This document shows, one piece after another, positions 10,736 to 24,562 of a stretch of 64,000 nucleotides of DNA; position 1 is the stretch's first letter, and every line of letters starts with the position of its first letter. The stretch is from Nomia melanderi. Its lineage: Eukaryota > Arthropoda > Insecta > Hymenoptera > Halictidae. Position numbers and translations under genes: made by a program. The notes beneath the pieces are model-generated. The model was given only the letters and a program-made list of their open reading frames with translations. It was not told the DNA's origin and ran no database searches. The stretch covers positions 9,300,001 to 9,364,000 of the forward strand of contig NC_135008.1 in NCBI RefSeq assembly GCF_051020985.1, given 5' to 3'.

Positions 10736-13700
10736 ATAATTTTTATAAAAGCAACTTCAAAAGTTCCCGTGTCTTCTTAACTCTATTAGATTTCTCTATT
10801 AGCTCACGTTCACTCGAAGTTGAAATACTGTATTTTCAAGATGTTTATTATTATAATTCCCTGAAATTCTGTCGAAATGTAAATACTTATCTGGCGAGCG
10901 TCCAACAACAACTGACTTCTATTTATTCGCGGGTAATGATTGTTTACGCCGTTTGCAATGAAACATCGTTGTAACTGCACAGAAGTGCAATATAATTAGA
11001 TTCGAATGACACCAATGTTAATGCAAGAATTTTTTATTAATACGATTAATGAGATCGCTCGTTCAGCGACACCGTGTACATCTGACCGGCGAGTTAGAGG
11101 TCAAACGGGTAGGTTAGGCGGGAAGCGATGCAAACAAGGTTTCATTCAGCGTTCAGTTTGAGGCTGAGCAGCGATACACACGCGTACACCAAACAGTTTA
11201 ACTATTAAGATGTAATAAAATATTATTACAGATGTTACGTATCGCGGCCGGTCTACGCAGGACGCCAGTGCGAGCTGTCAGCTGTCAGTTATCTATCCGA
11301 CGCACGGCAGTAAAGTGAAATTGAACAGACACTTCCGGGATCGTGTTCACAATATGATTTAATAACTGCCCGCCTAGAGGAGATTAACTATTTACGACAA
11401 TGTTTAACAATCCGACATTCATTCCCATTTTTCGCAACGTTCCTTCCATCGACTGGAGCAAACAATCGTTGCAAAACGATCGATACGCGTCATCGACGAC
11501 GGAGAAAGTTGCAGAACGGAAATGATCGTTCCCTTCCGATAAAAGCGACAAGGCACGATGTTTAATTTCTTCTTTAACGAAGTCGTCGCTAACGAAACTC
11601 ATTTGTCTAGTCGGGGAACACGTTTCTCCCTTCGTTTGCATATAAATTGACCAGGAAATAATAACGTTCGCCGTATCTAATATTTACTCGAACGAAGACT
11701 TTCGAAAGGAACCACGACGAAAGACAGATCTTCGAGAAAAACGTGTCTAGCAATGATTTGAAATAATCCTCCGTTTATTCGGGAAAGAAACTAAAGGTGA
11801 AGCAACAACGAATAGTTGTGTTCCCGTTCCATGTTTCTACCTCGGGATTGGTACAAAATTGGTAACAAAAAAATTAAATGCACGATAATGCGTATTGTAC
11901 GTTTCAAACAATTACGGTTCTAAACATTCAGCCGTCTCTTCGTAACGGAAGACAGATTTAATGGAAACATCTCCGGCGATAGTGCGCTGTTGTATCCAAT
12001 CAGCCAAAGTCCTTCTCTATTGGTCGGAGGTTAAGCAACATTTAGTCCGTATAATGGACACTCATGTGCTTTATAGCGTGCTCGACGATGCGGCCAAAAA
12101 GATAACGAGAGACTCGAGAAGAATACGGGACATCTTTCACCGTTGTCGTTGCCGACAATTCGTTTTACGATCACAATTAACGCCAGTTATACGGCAGAAA
12201 CATTCAGCAACGACCGCGTTATGAACCATTAGACGTCCTGAACTCTCGGTGCCTCGCGTGTCTTCTTCGCGCACGGTATCCCGCGAGCCGTCCGACGGAC
12301 GATCTTTTCAATGTAACTTTTTATTTTTCTTCGACTCTGACCGCGAAAACTGTGATTCTCGTGTTCTTAAAAATGGCACAGTAGAAAATGATTTTCGTAT
12401 TTGCTAATTAGTAATTGTACCAACGGTGCGCGAAATTCTGTACTCTACGCATCGATACCGTTCGCTTCCATGAAACTAATCGAAATCAGAAATTTACTAA
12501 TTAAATGTTTACCAACTAATATTTACAAAATTCAGTATACCTCAAACCAATGCGTTCTCTAAACCTACTGTTTACCTCCTTTGCAGTCAAATGTCACCGT
12601 AATTGCGACTTCGAGCTTCGATATCGGAAATCGGAAACTGGAAATTATTTAATTATTCAACTAACGAGAGATTGGCATACGGGTTATTTTAGTATTTAAG
12701 ACGTCGATATATAATTCAATTCTTTATTAAAAGAAATATTTGAAGTTTAAAACAGTCTCTTTTGTTAAGACTTAATAATTGTCGACCGTTAAGGGTTAAA
12801 TCGTCCATTCGTAACTTTGTATAGGAAAAATGAACATTCGATCTTGCCAAAACAACAACATCCGTCCCCAAAGGGTTAATCCTGCGATATCGACGGACCT
12901 TTGACCGATACAGAGGATCTTCCAAGCTCGGTCTGCCGCCTGTCCGGTTCCCCAGATCGAAGAGACTGTTTCGAACAACGGGTACCGGTGATCGTAGAGA
13001 ACGGGCCCGTTATTCCGGAGCACTTTTCTCCGTATAAGTATACGGCGTATAATATAGTTATCCAGATACCGTCCATCCGTTCCTCTGGTCGGTTCGATGC
13101 ATACGGTCCCCTTGGCCTCCTCGTAACGCCGCCATTATAGGATACCGCCGGTGCAGAACGCCGCAGCCGACGGGGATCCAGGAAACGCCACGGATACACC
13201 CGACAATAGAGTTATTGGACCGAGACCCGAAGACTCAACGAGATTTCTCCCGATACACGGATATCTTTTTACGTGCTTTACGCGACTGATATTGGATATC
13301 GAATGAACGGGCTATCGGAAGATTCCTTCGGGCGAGCGCGCGCGGCCGCGACTATTTGGTCAACCCTCTTGACGCCTTGACTATCGCTGTTCCGGAGCTT
13401 TACGGTGGATTCTAAAACTCAGTGTTTGAAGCAGTAGAACAAGGAAATATGAATTGGATTCGCAACGTTAGGTGAAAGTGGATGTTCGCGTGTTTAGAAG
13501 TTAGTGTTTTAAACAAATTTCGAGAATAAGGTTGGTAGGTCGGTTTGAAACTTTCAAATTGAAGCCTAGGATTCTAGAGGAAAACTGGTGATCAGTTCCT
13601 AAATCTATAATTATCAAATGTTAGGTTAAGAATCAAATATTTGAGATTGAACTTGGTAAGTTTGAAATTTGCAATCTACTTTTAAAGTTTGGAGTTCGAA

Positions 13701-14384
13701 AGTAATCAATAAGATTTGAAAACCATAATTTTCAATGTGCCAATTCAATTTTCCAAATGGTATCAAACCGAATATGAATATACTCGGTGAACCTGATCAA
13801 AACGCCTCGAATTTTTTTCATCTGTTTTGGAGAGCGAGATTGCGTAGCTGTAAACTGATCGCAAAGATGCGAACGACGAGCGCCGGACATACCTGTCGAT
13901 GATCGTCAAACGGTCTTTCCGACTTCACGGGATCCGGGGGCGAGCGCGGCGGTCGCTTATCTGGCTGGGCCGGCTTATCAGGACCAGTATAAATCGTGAC
14001 ACGCGCCCGTAATGCCGAGTTTCGTCTGCTGCCGGAGTAATCCCCGGGGGAGCGGGCGCAGGTACAAACGATACAAATGGCGGCGCACAGTCGGAGAACC
14101 GGCGGAGTTTCGTGAAACGCTGCCTAGAATAACGCGAGCCCTCGACCGGACCATGAGACTTTTTCTCGCGTCGTTGACGGCACGCGCGTCTCAAAATTTC
14201 GTCGAATCTTACTACGATTAATACTCACGCGAAGAGAAACTTGGCACAATGATTTCATTATTCAGTAGAAAATCAATTCTTTGTGTTCACCCGTTAACCG
14301 CGCGATGAACTCAACTGCAAGCGAATATGAACGATAAAAATTCAGAACGATGCATTTCAGTGTTTAACAATACAAAAATGAATA
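10736..14384. other. Non-coding stretch, nothing recognised
   Basis: AT-rich sequence with CpG-rich blocks at about 12,240-12,300 and 12,890-14,200. Two GGGTTAA-type motifs near 12,790 and 12,870 hint at another small TTAA element, but no inverted termini could be confirmed. The open frames overlap on both strands and show no domain. Confidence 0.5.
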
Positions 14385-14541
14385 TTAATCCTTTTCACTT
14401 GAGAATTAAAATCTTACACATAATATTAAGTTTTGTATATCACATGAAAATATTCTCTTATTAGTTACTTTCAAAGAATGTCGTCTACGTCTCACCAGAG
14501 AACATCGAGTATTTCCAATGAAAAATTTTCAAGCGCCGAAA
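14385..14541 (+). mobile_element. Degenerate family 1 miniature element
   Basis: It begins TTAATCCTTTTCACTTGAG, a decayed form of the family 1 end. It shares a body segment (around TTTCAAAGAATGTCGTCTA) with the copy at 60620-60857. The right end (TTTTCAAGCGCCGAAAG) is heavily decayed. It is shorter than the intact copies, implying an internal deletion. Confidence 0.5.
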
Positions 14542-17500
14542 GCTTCGAAGCAAACCTATTGAAACACAGTATATTTCAAAAACTATACAGGAATTAAACG
14601 CTCGTTCCTCGTTACCATTAATAGACGCGTTCCTCTCGTGCCCGCCGAAATACGAATTCCGATCCAATTAAATCGGACAAAGTTTCGCGCCGAAGGGGTT
14701 GAAGATCATTCATACTGAGTCACGATGAATTTCCAGCGCGCGGAAGCAACAACCGTCCGACGAGTAGAAAATCCGGGTGTTCGTTAGCGAGCGGCATCGA
14801 TCACGGTATCGAAAACAGACGAGGGATTGGCGAAACAGGTAGCGTCCGATCAATTTCCATTAGCCTCATTTATTTTTCGGTCGGCCGTGGTACACGCGTA
14901 CCTCGGTGGCCGAGGCGGTATCGGGCCGATTCCTAGCCGGTGTTTCCGGGACGGGGTCGGCGTGGCGCGCCGAGGGACACGCGAGCACGGCTCGGTGTAC
15001 CGCAGCGGACAGGCGTGGAGAGGGCGAAAGGGCGCGAGAGACTGTACGACGGACGGGGGCGGCGGGAACCAGCGTTCATGAAAGGCTAATGAAGACGTGT
15101 CGTTGGTCCGTGTTCCCAGAATCCCTCGGCTGCCAGCGGCGGGTCAGCCTAACGACCCACCGGCACGGTGTACAGTCCTTTCGCAAGCTTAATTGCCGAT
15201 TATCTCGAGGATCTGATATCGATCGCGGAGGTCTGCCTTCGTCGGCGGACGCGGCTCCGCTTCCGGCATGGCCGCCGCGCGTGCTACATACTCGCGCGAC
15301 GATGGAGCTCGTCGCGCGTACCCCTGCGACCCAATGTTTAACCAGTTAGCAGCTGCGACCTCTTTGAAAAGTGTATACCTAAAATGTGTCGCAAACAGTT
15401 GTAGCTGTTTTTAACGAGCATACTCTTAATACTTAACGTAAAACCTTGCCGTTTCTTCGTGATGACTGTCAAAGACAGCTGACTGAATCGTTTGAGTGTC
15501 ACGGGTCTTTGGAATAATCCGCTCGAAAAATGCCAAGCGACGCGATTGCGGTTCTTTTGTTTCAGATCGGACATGATTAGGTTTCTCAGTTTTTACAGAA
15601 AAAATTCTAAATGCTTCGATCGTTTCTTTCTTCCATTTCTAAGTAGGTAGTAGCAAAATAAAAAGAAATAGTTAGAAAAAAGACAAATGTGAACTTAATT
15701 TAAACTAAATTTAAAGAAAATTAAATCACTTTTGCATGTGTTTCTTATTTACAGTCGTAACGCATGGTGTAAGGTGGAAGAAGTTGACGGGATTTTTTTC
15801 TAGAATTTTATTTGCATTCCGTAGAGACAATTTATTGGATATAATCAAACATCGTAACTATGAAGATTGGTACTGAACAAACTTCAGTCCCGGTCTACTT
15901 TCGTTCATCGAAAACAATAGACTAGGAAAGAATTTGAAGCGGAGTGTGAGCGACCGATAACACGGTTTCTGTGACTACCAATGTTTACACATGGGTAGAG
16001 ATATTCTACGTTCATAAGCATTGTACCTGATATATTGTAACCATTACATCATCCATAGAGTATGCAGGGCATGACGTAGACTTTGAAAAGGGATTAAAGG
16101 ATTGACGATACAGAATCCTGTTACGTACATTAGGGATACGAGATGTTCCGGTTATATAGGTACACCTGTGATGACCGCGGTATTGGACCATAATACTAGA
16201 CAGAGTTAGCACTGATCACCTAACCAATCAATGTCGTTGAGAACTAAACAGCGAATGAATTCAGAAATAAATTATTCAAAGGAATGCACGGAATTATTCA
16301 GAACGAATAATCATAGTCTAAGCTAATAGGAAGGTATTCCGTTGATCATCTCGGATAAACATTTACCTGGAACGACTCGAGCAACGCGACAACTTCGGCA
16401 CGTACGTGCCACCACTCGCAACCGGAGATTCCTCGATATCGCGACCGATCGAACGCACGAACCGCGAACAAGAGCAGGGGTGGCGGGTGCGATCGAGCGT
16501 GAAATTGCGCGGGGTCAATGATATTATGAAGTCGTGGAGGCCAGGCTCCGTGTTCCCGGGTAGAAATTATGAAATTCATAAATCCAACTAATAAAACGGC
16601 CGCCAGCCGATCGATGGAGGAGCCATTCCCGGTAATATATATGTATATCGTCGACACGGCGCTGGACAAAATGGTAATGTCGATAAATTATTCGATAGAG
16701 CCGGTCATTGGCGGTTCTCGAATATCGGAATCAATAGGTCAACGGGGGAGGCGGTTGACGGAAACACCGCCGAACGGTAATCCCCGGATTGAATTCCGGC
16801 CGCGACACCGTGTAACGATCTAATTTGTTACGTCACGGCCACCGCGGATCCGCGGAAACCTGTTCATAGCCCCGCATAGGGATTCAGATTGTAATTATGT
16901 GTAAAAGGTCAAAAGTGATGGTAAAATAATGCACGGGCTAGTGCAACATTATGTACACCAGTATATTAGTAAGTTTTGAGTTTTTCAGTTTCGAGATTTT
17001 CCGATTTTCACATTCACTAGTTTGCAAATTTTCAAATTATCAAATTTTTGAATTTTTAAGTGATCAAAGTATCATAATATCAAAGTATCAAATTACCAAG
17101 TTTATAAATTTTTTACTTTTTAAATATTCACATTTTTAATTTTCAAAATTACATGCCTTCAAATTTAGAAATTTTAAAATTCCTGTCTTTCAAATACATA
17201 TTGAATAACATTCGATTTACGCTACACGAATGCATAGAAAATAACACTGTGATCAATAAAAAAATAATTTTCGAATTTTTTCCTGCAAATCCGACAATCT
17301 GGACCACTATGTGCCGTTCCCGCAGGTGCGGCCGATAACGAGCGTCCACACGCGCGGGAGTAGCGTGAAAATGGCTGCCCGAGGCCGCACGTGTCCTCTA
17401 CAATCGTAATTCGAGGCTCGCTGCGATTGAGTGCGATCTAACGGTGTCTCTAGTGGATCTCCTGGAGAATCATGGTCGCTGCCAACGGAACATCAGGTCA

Positions 17501-20500
17501 TTTGAACCTTTATAAGACATAAATTCTCAGACATGAAAGCGATTTCTATTTTTCTATTAAAGATTTTTATATCAAACGCCTTTTAGCTTTAGCTGAGGAT
17601 CTGAAAGGGTTGTATAGGGTTCTAAAGCTATAAAGCTGTAAATCTTAAAGTTTTCAATATCAGTTTGAATGCTACGTTAATATAAGAATAATCCATTTCA
17701 TAGTCCAATATTAATATTGAACAAAATAAATTTTAATTAATATACCGAGAGAATAAGACAAACACATTATTGTGTTTCTAATTTAACATCAACAAAGTCG
17801 ATAAAAACAGAAAAAGAGCATTAACACATTAAAGTTAAAAAATGAATTCAATCAAAGATCATACTTGAATTCAAGCTTTCAGTGCAACATAATAGATTCC
17901 AGCTAAGGGAAACAAGTGCTTAAGTAAATCGTGCACAAATTTTAACCAAACCGCCCTGAAATAGAATCTTCTTTCGCAGACCGGTCCAAAGAGGGGAATT
18001 TTCTTTTCCGCCAGCGTATCAAAGCCCAAACGAAACCCTTGGAAAGCCTCGAAGTAGAAGAAACCCCTCGAAAACTCCGGAATCCTCGAACCGGTAGACC
18101 CAACGACGATTTAACGTCTTCTCACGTTTCAATCAGTCAATTTGTAACCGTTCTAAGCGGCGGAGGATCGATCGATCGGCCAGGAAAATTGGGCGGCGTG
18201 GCAAGCGTGCCCCAAATGTATACGTTTTCGATGCTCACCGAGCCAAGATTCTTATCCAGCGCGATTATCGACACCTCTGCAGACTGGCAAAGCTCTTAGC
18301 CACCGAATGCTCTTGACCACAAACGACTCAGCAAAATTATCAGCTTCCATCAGCAAAATCTCTACAGAATCAAAGAACAAATTGCACAGAATCGCAATTC
18401 CGATTGAGTCTTCATGTTTCTCGCAAATAATTTTTATCGGTAACTTGTGATTCATCGTTCGACGAGAACATTGAAATTCTGGGTTAGTACACTCCTCCTA
18501 TCACAGAAAGGAAATAAACTGTGGTTTAGATGGAAGTAAGGAACACTTGTGAATCTTTAGAAAGAATCTACATTTATCACATTTTTCTTTAAGAGGCTAA
18601 TAGTTCTGTTAAAATTTAACACCATCGGACAAGTTGTATTCAATGAACTCTAAAATATGGATTTTTTAACCAAGTTCATACCGTTAACACATATCATTTA
18701 AGAATGAATAAAGCTTAGTTTTCTTCACTCGGGATGGAATAAAAATTCATTTGCATTTAATAAGTAAGTTTTATTCATGGAGGTATTTTTAAACTTGACG
18801 TTGTGCTTGCATTCGAAAGTACGCTGTAACCGCGTGAAATCCGTAGTCCCTCGGGGCCGCGCTTATTCAAGGAGCCCGATGATACCAGAGTTAAGGCGCG
18901 GCCGTGTTATATCAGCCAGAGGAGCAGCTTCAAATGTTTAATACTCGGAAAGAAGGATGGTCGGGGGAATAGAAAAACTATGGTGAAGAAAGCAAGAGGC
19001 CAGCGTTATATTTCAATTTAACGAGACAGAGGAAGATGAAATAAGGAAACGGACGGCGGTTCTGGTGAAATGAAACGTTAAAGCGGAGGTTCACTATCGG
19101 CCTCTATGACTTACTGCGACTCCCAGGTGACGCTCACGCCCGTTTGCGTTGCGATTTCATTACATTCGAACCGAAGAGACACTGGCAGCCTTTATTTATT
19201 CCCTCAGCAGTCTAATAAAATTACGAATTACAGCGGGAAACGTCTGCAATTTTTTCTCATTCTCAACTTCCTCGGAGCCACCACAAGAAATGTAAAAATC
19301 ATAAAAGGTAAGTACCTCATCCATTAACCTCAATTTTAACAGACGATCAGTTTTCAATAATTAATTCTCGAATAATCTACAAAATTTAAAGCACGATTTA
19401 AAAATAATGGAATATATATTGTGAATCGTTACATACAATTCAGCTATGTCGTGATCATTTTAAACAGAAATTAACACAACTTTGTAGGAGTATTCTCTTT
19501 AAAATCAAAAACAAAACGTTTACAGAAGTTTATTCGTATTTAGTCGGGAATCTCCTAAATGTGGATCATTCGAATGAAAATGAAGATTTATACGATCAGT
19601 GGTGACTCATGAGAATTTCTAGATGCATCAATAAAATTAAAGCGTATACTATATTATATAAACGCAACCTTAAATATATTTATTATCATCATTCTCAACC
19701 TACATAATACACGATCAATGTAATAAAACAGAATTAAACAGAAACTTGAATTTTTTATTTTGTTTGCACCGGAATGTAATCACGAGGTACGCAATAACGA
19801 CCAACCGGGGCGAGTAGTCTCGTACAAAATAAGTAGCTTCCAATCGAGGGACTAATTTTTTTCGTCGTGATCGTTCCTCCCATCTGCTCCGCCGCCGAAA
19901 ATCCTCTCTCCGGAAGGATTTCGCAGGAATGAATTCCGCGGCGAAGTCGCTGGGAATAGAGAGGAATATCTAACGGTGATGGGCACCAGTCGATGCACGT
20001 CGAAACAGAGGTAGAGGGAAAAAAAAAAGTTGTCCGGGACTTGACGGTAATACGGATTGCTGGGGACGCTGAGATTTCTCCCGGGAACTTCAACGATATG
20101 CAAGAATATCGGTCATCAGCCGTTCCCCGTATTACCGGCGTTTGCCAGGGGAGAGACGGGAAATCATTCTGAGCTGCTTCCGGTTGGTATTCGCGAGCGA
20201 ACGGCTGTACCTAGACTGCGGATTTTTATACGAATCTGCATTTTTATTGCCGGGAACCGCAAGGCCGGAGCGAAAGAAAATTTTATTCAGTGCATTAGTA
20301 GTTATAGTATTTGATATAGGTTATATTATTGCACAAAAGAAATGTGAAATTATAGCTGTTATTTTGATGCTCTTGACAGTTATCGGTGCATGGAAGAATA
20401 TAGTTGTAATATTGAGATGTCACTAATTATTTTGTTAGATTTCAGCGATGATGTTATCAACTTAATTTCTTAATCATTTTTATGATTCTGTAGTTACTTA

Positions 20501-21240
20501 TAATAAAAGATTGTATTTTCTATTAATTCTACAAATAACTCTAATTAAATTTGAAAGAATCGATTGGTTTAATGAAAGGTAAGGAGGCAAGTTCGTATCG
20601 ATAAGGTTCAACGATTTCTCGTTACATTTCTCGTCCACGTACAGTTCATCGCATTATCCATTACAACTGTCGGCACCAAAAAACCCTCATTTACATCGAG
20701 AAAACGTAAATGACCTCGGTGTATCCTGCATTTTACCGCGAAATCTCGTGCAAGTGTTTTCCAGGTACGAGCACAATCCGATTCCCGTCTCATTAGGTTT
20801 TTCCACGGCTTGGTAACCGAGGCTGATCGAGAAAAAGTCACTCGGAATAAGTTCGCCGGTTGAAAAACCGACTTGACGCGACGGGATCATCGCGAAGAAT
20901 AAGTGGCCGGAACAATAGGTACGGAGCGGCGTTTCGCCGCGAAAAGTAATTAATCTGATTCGCGGGAGCTTTCGAGAGCGGAGCGCAGCTGGAGTCGCGT
21001 GAGAAAACGCACGGAATGGGGCCGAACCGGCGGACTTGCGCGCGGTTTTTGCGGCGCTTCGGTTCGCCTGGTGCACGGTGCACGCAAAACGTTCGGCGCG
21101 ATGCTTGATTCAACCGGAATATTATACCACGAAAGCAGTTGCGACTTGAGGAAACGCATTTCACCGGGATGACACGATCAGACTGCGAATTAGGATACGT
21201 TTAGAACGGAAATGCGACAGAAGAAAGAAAAAAGGAAATA
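14542..21240. other. Non-coding stretch with CpG blocks and AT-rich low-complexity DNA
   Basis: CpG-rich blocks lie at about 14.7-15.35, 16.35-16.9, 19.8-20.25 and 20.8-21.2 kb. From 16,970 to 17,170 the sequence is a loose repetition of short TTTTCAAAT-like words without a stable period. The longest open frame here (14906-15349, plus) is arginine-rich and domainless. No gene is supported. Confidence 0.5.
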
Positions 21241-21717
21241 AAAGGGAGCTACGTGATCAAAGCTATGGTGAAGTTAGGAGCGAGAAATTTTGGTTTCGAG
21301 ATTCTTGAAACCCTACAAACTTTTGAAATTCGGAATGCTGATTTCATATAGTAAGGAGAATTCTGTGAAGTTTTAACGGTAGAACACATCATGCAAAAGT
21401 GCGACAAATTTTCTGAAACAAGGAAAACATTTAACATAGGAACATCACTAGAAGAAACTATTGGAAACGCAGAGAAGATAGAACAAAGTCTAAGATTTTT
21501 GAAAGTGATCGGAATATACAATGATATAATATAAGTAAATAGGAACCTAGGATTACGTTAAGCTGTTGAGATTCCATTTAAAAATCTGTATCATAAAATT
21601 ATTAGCTATGTTACGTATGTAGGTTAACTCTAATGAACAACTTGTAAACTCTCTATTAGTCGCTAATGACCCAAGTGTTGATGCGACTATAAATAAATAT
21701 AAATAATAAAAAAAAAA
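21241..21717 (+). mobile_element. 3' end of a degenerate non-LTR retrotransposon (LINE)
   Basis: From 21355 to the stop at 21532-21534 the frame reads GEFCEVLTVEHIMQKCDKFS and continues to a short tail. This is the zinc-knuckle-like C-terminus (cysteine, then H-x4-C) typical of jockey/I/R1-type ORF2 proteins. Upstream in the same frame is FEIRNADFI, the usual preceding segment, but two stop codons (21349-21354) have replaced the first cysteine region. A 3' UTR of about 170 bases leads to ATAAATAAATATAAATAAT and a poly(A) run ending at 21717. This is a 5'-truncated, dead copy; clade assignment is uncertain. Confidence 0.7.
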
Positions 21718-23350
21718 GAATTCTGTGTTTCAAAATTGTGCCGTATAAATCTTCGTTGGCTATGAATTGAACCGATGTTTCTGAATCTGATGATTTTCAA
21801 CTGTTAAGATTCGACGTTTTAAATTTGATTCTACTGGTTTTAGATTATTTAATGGGTTCTAGGAATTCCTCATTTCAATATAAGCCATCTATAGGGAGAT
21901 TTATTCCCGTTATTAAATAATTAATGGTATTCGATAAGAAACAGGAGTTCGTTCACGGAGTTTAAGAAACGAAGAAATCCAGCGAGTAGTCTTTCCGGTG
22001 TTGAGCGTGTAACTTACTTACCTAATCTCGAGAAATTCGAGAAACAAACCGTTCGAGAACGAACTTGGTAAGCATGTCGCCGAAAACCAATTGAGATTCA
22101 GAGACACTCTCCACGTTTAAAACCCGAACAAACCGGAAGGAACGGAAGTGGAAAAAGGTGTAAAAAGTACAAGAGTATAAAACGAGGGACAAGAAAGCGG
22201 GGTCTCGCAGCACCGGGGATGAAACAGAGTCCCTGGTAAGCGGTGGCGAAGGGGTGGGAAAGAAGAAGAACGAAAAAGAATAAAAACAGTCAGACGAAAA
22301 AAAAGATACGATGCGAAGACAAAAACAATACGGGAAGAAGATGAAGGAGATTATTATACACATTGCACACACAGCGTATAGGTACAATGCATTCTAGAAA
22401 AAAAGGGTATTTTTTCGGAAAGTTTTCGATATGTCGAAGTATCGACCACGAGGAAAAACAAAATGAAAATGAAAACACGGGAATGAAAAGCTACATTATT
22501 TTGACAGTCGTATATTATGCTTCAGTATATAGAAATTCATGCTTATTTTTCGAAGTCAATTGAAAATATGAATAAATGTAATTACATTTCCACTGTATCG
22601 ATTGTTTACCGTCGTGTGATTTTAACAGCGAAGGAAGTATTAAGTTCATAAGTTGGAACAAAGTTGACGATACTTGAATTCCATTCAACCACGCAACAAA
22701 ATTCGACGACGAAGCGTTCGAATTTCTCCAGCTCGAAGTTCTTCCGCAGCTCGTGAAGAACGCGCTCCTTCTTCTTCGTTTCTACCCCGAAGGCGTCAAA
22801 ATCGGGTTGCACCGAAACTACTTTGCAACCAGTTCCTCGCGTGACTATACCGGTTAGGAACCGGTTACACGGAATACTCGCATCTGCGCTAAGATATACC
22901 CATTGTCGTGCTCGTTTCGCCGGTTGACCTCCTCCACTTTGTCGATTCACAGTGGAATTATTATTCACGGGCATGAAACCGTACCCGAATACTTCCAAAC
23001 CTTGCGACGATCAAAAACCTGCACGGTTCGCGTCGCAAACACGACTATTCATAACTTCGCGCAACCTTCCCGCACTTTCGAGTCGTCTGTAGTCGAACTA
23101 CCCCCAAGATCCCATGAACTTTTCAAACTTTTTAACCGCTATTCAATGGTTCATCAGCCATTGATTTCCTTATTTAACCGTTTACGGATTACCGCTGCAT
23201 AAATATGTTCTGCGTAAACCATCAATCTGGCCGATGAACTCATATGCGTTCGCTAAAATAACTGATAGAGACGAAAGACTCATATATATGTATTCTACGT
23301 AAAGACATTGCTGTGACCGATCAACCCATATGTACATCCGGCGAACATAA
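21718..23350. other. Non-coding stretch, nothing recognised
   Basis: It contains a purine-rich segment near 22,255-22,355. A 130-codon minus-strand open frame (22606-22998) looks moderately protein-like but has no domain I recognise and no supporting splice context. Confidence 0.5.
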
Positions 23351-23598
23351 TTAACCCTTTGCACTCAACAATATTTTTCATTACAAACAATTATTATTTT
23401 CTAACGAAATATTAACAATATTATTTGCAACTTACATAAAGGAACATTTTCCATAAATTATGGGGCGGAATTGTTTTATTTCTATGTTTCATGTGTTAAT
23501 ATCTTATTCAATATTTTATGTTGAACTTTTCATTTTATAATTTTGCTGCGTTCAACAAAACGGCGACTGAGAGTCGCCCTTCGAGTGCAAGGGGTTAA
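23351..23598 (+). mobile_element. Complete TTAA-flanked miniature element, family 1
   Basis: Both ends are intact: TTAA-CCCTTTGCACTC at the left and GAGTGCAAGGGG-TTAA at the right. The copy is 248 bases including the TTAA on each side. The body is AT-rich and non-coding, with a GC-richer right subterminal stretch around GACTGAGAGTCGCC. It is the best-preserved copy in the window and defines the family. Confidence 0.8.
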
Positions 23599-24052
23599 CA
23601 GAACCGAAAGAACATTTTATTTATCCTGCAGAGAATCTGTGCATGCACACATGTCCAGAATTGGACTTTTTCGCGTGTTTTAAAGGATAATAGTGAGTAG
23701 GGAGAAATGTGCGCTGGCAATTTCAAACGACTATTGCAACAGCGGCTCGGCCGCGCGCTATAGTTGACTTCGAACCGTCTCGTCCGCAAAGGGTTAACGC
23801 AGATGATACGATTTTATTCATTTCTTCGAGCAATTTAGATAAACTATACTTTGTTTTATGAAAGAAGAACCCTCAGAGGTAGATACTGTTTTTGAGAAAG
23901 TGTTCTCAATGTTTTCAGACGTTTCGCGGACAGATAGATTCTCATAGCTTTCCCAAGACAGTCTCAATAGCGCAAGCGGACGTCATAAATTTCGGATCAT
24001 CGAAAGAGTTGCAGCTTGAGGTGTTCGAGTGACATGTGCGCCTGGGTTTTGT
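23599..24052. other. Non-coding stretch between a miniature element and the hairpin-rich block
   Basis: No gene seen. At 23866 the sequence ACCCTCAGAG is matched in inverted orientation by CTCTGAGGGT near 24408. This might mark the ends of a 550-base element, but the match is too short to rely on. Confidence 0.35.
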
Positions 24053-24317
24053 TAACCGGCGAAAGTCAAAGTCCGGTTACGCGGACCAAAAGCTGTGCGC
24101 CGCACTTAGGCTGGGCTCGGAAGACACCCCGCCGCATCAACACCAGTAATTTAGAAAAAGCGTTTTTAACAACTACTCCTGCTTCGGGGAAATGCACTGA
24201 GGGCGCAAGAAGTAGGCGGTTAGTTGTAAAATTACCTGATTGGTGGAAGCCTCTTTTCGGGACTTCCACCGGTCGGCGGAAAGCCAATCGAGCTCCTTCT
24301 TAGGAAGGGGAAGTTTC

Positions 24318-24358
24318 TTTATAAGGTGGAGACCGTGGCAGCCGCAGACACTTCAGAT
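24318..24358 (+). promoter_or_regulatory. Candidate TATA/initiator core promoter
   Basis: TTTATAAGG (TATAAG at 24320-24325) is followed about 35 bases later by the initiator-like TTCAGAT (A at 24355). Upstream lies a hairpin flanked by an ATTGG and a CCAAT motif. The spacing is slightly longer than ideal. If real, it would drive transcription into the hairpin-rich block. Confidence 0.25.
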
Positions 24359-24469
24359 AAAGTACTGACAGAGTTCGGATAGAAACTTTGCTTCGACAAA
24401 AGTGTTCTCTGAGGGTTTTCATTTACATTAAACGGCGAGAGGTTAAATTCGAAAGTATAAGTGGGTTCC

Positions 24470-24562
24470 TCGCAGCAATCTCCTCGTGGTGGACTTGGAA
24501 ACTAGTACCATCGCCAATAGAGTAGTTCCTATCGAGGATGGTGCTAGGCTAATCGGCTGCGA
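24470..24562 (+). repeat. Two-stem module, copy 1
   Basis: Outer stem TCGCAGC (24470-24476) pairs with GCTGCGA (24556-24562). Inner stem CTAGTACCATC (24502-24512) pairs with GATGGTGCTAG (24537-24547), 11 pairs including one G-U. The strand between the stems contains TCCTCGTGGTG. A diverged copy lies exactly 900 bases downstream. Confidence 0.6.

Noticed and set aside
22606..22998. 130-codon minus-strand frame with mixed composition
   Set aside because: It looks somewhat protein-like, but no domain or splice junctions were found to support it.
23866..24418. ACCCTCAGAG and its inverted match as ends of a 550-base DNA transposon
   Set aside because: The match is only about 10 bases, the adjacent bases do not pair and no target duplication was found.
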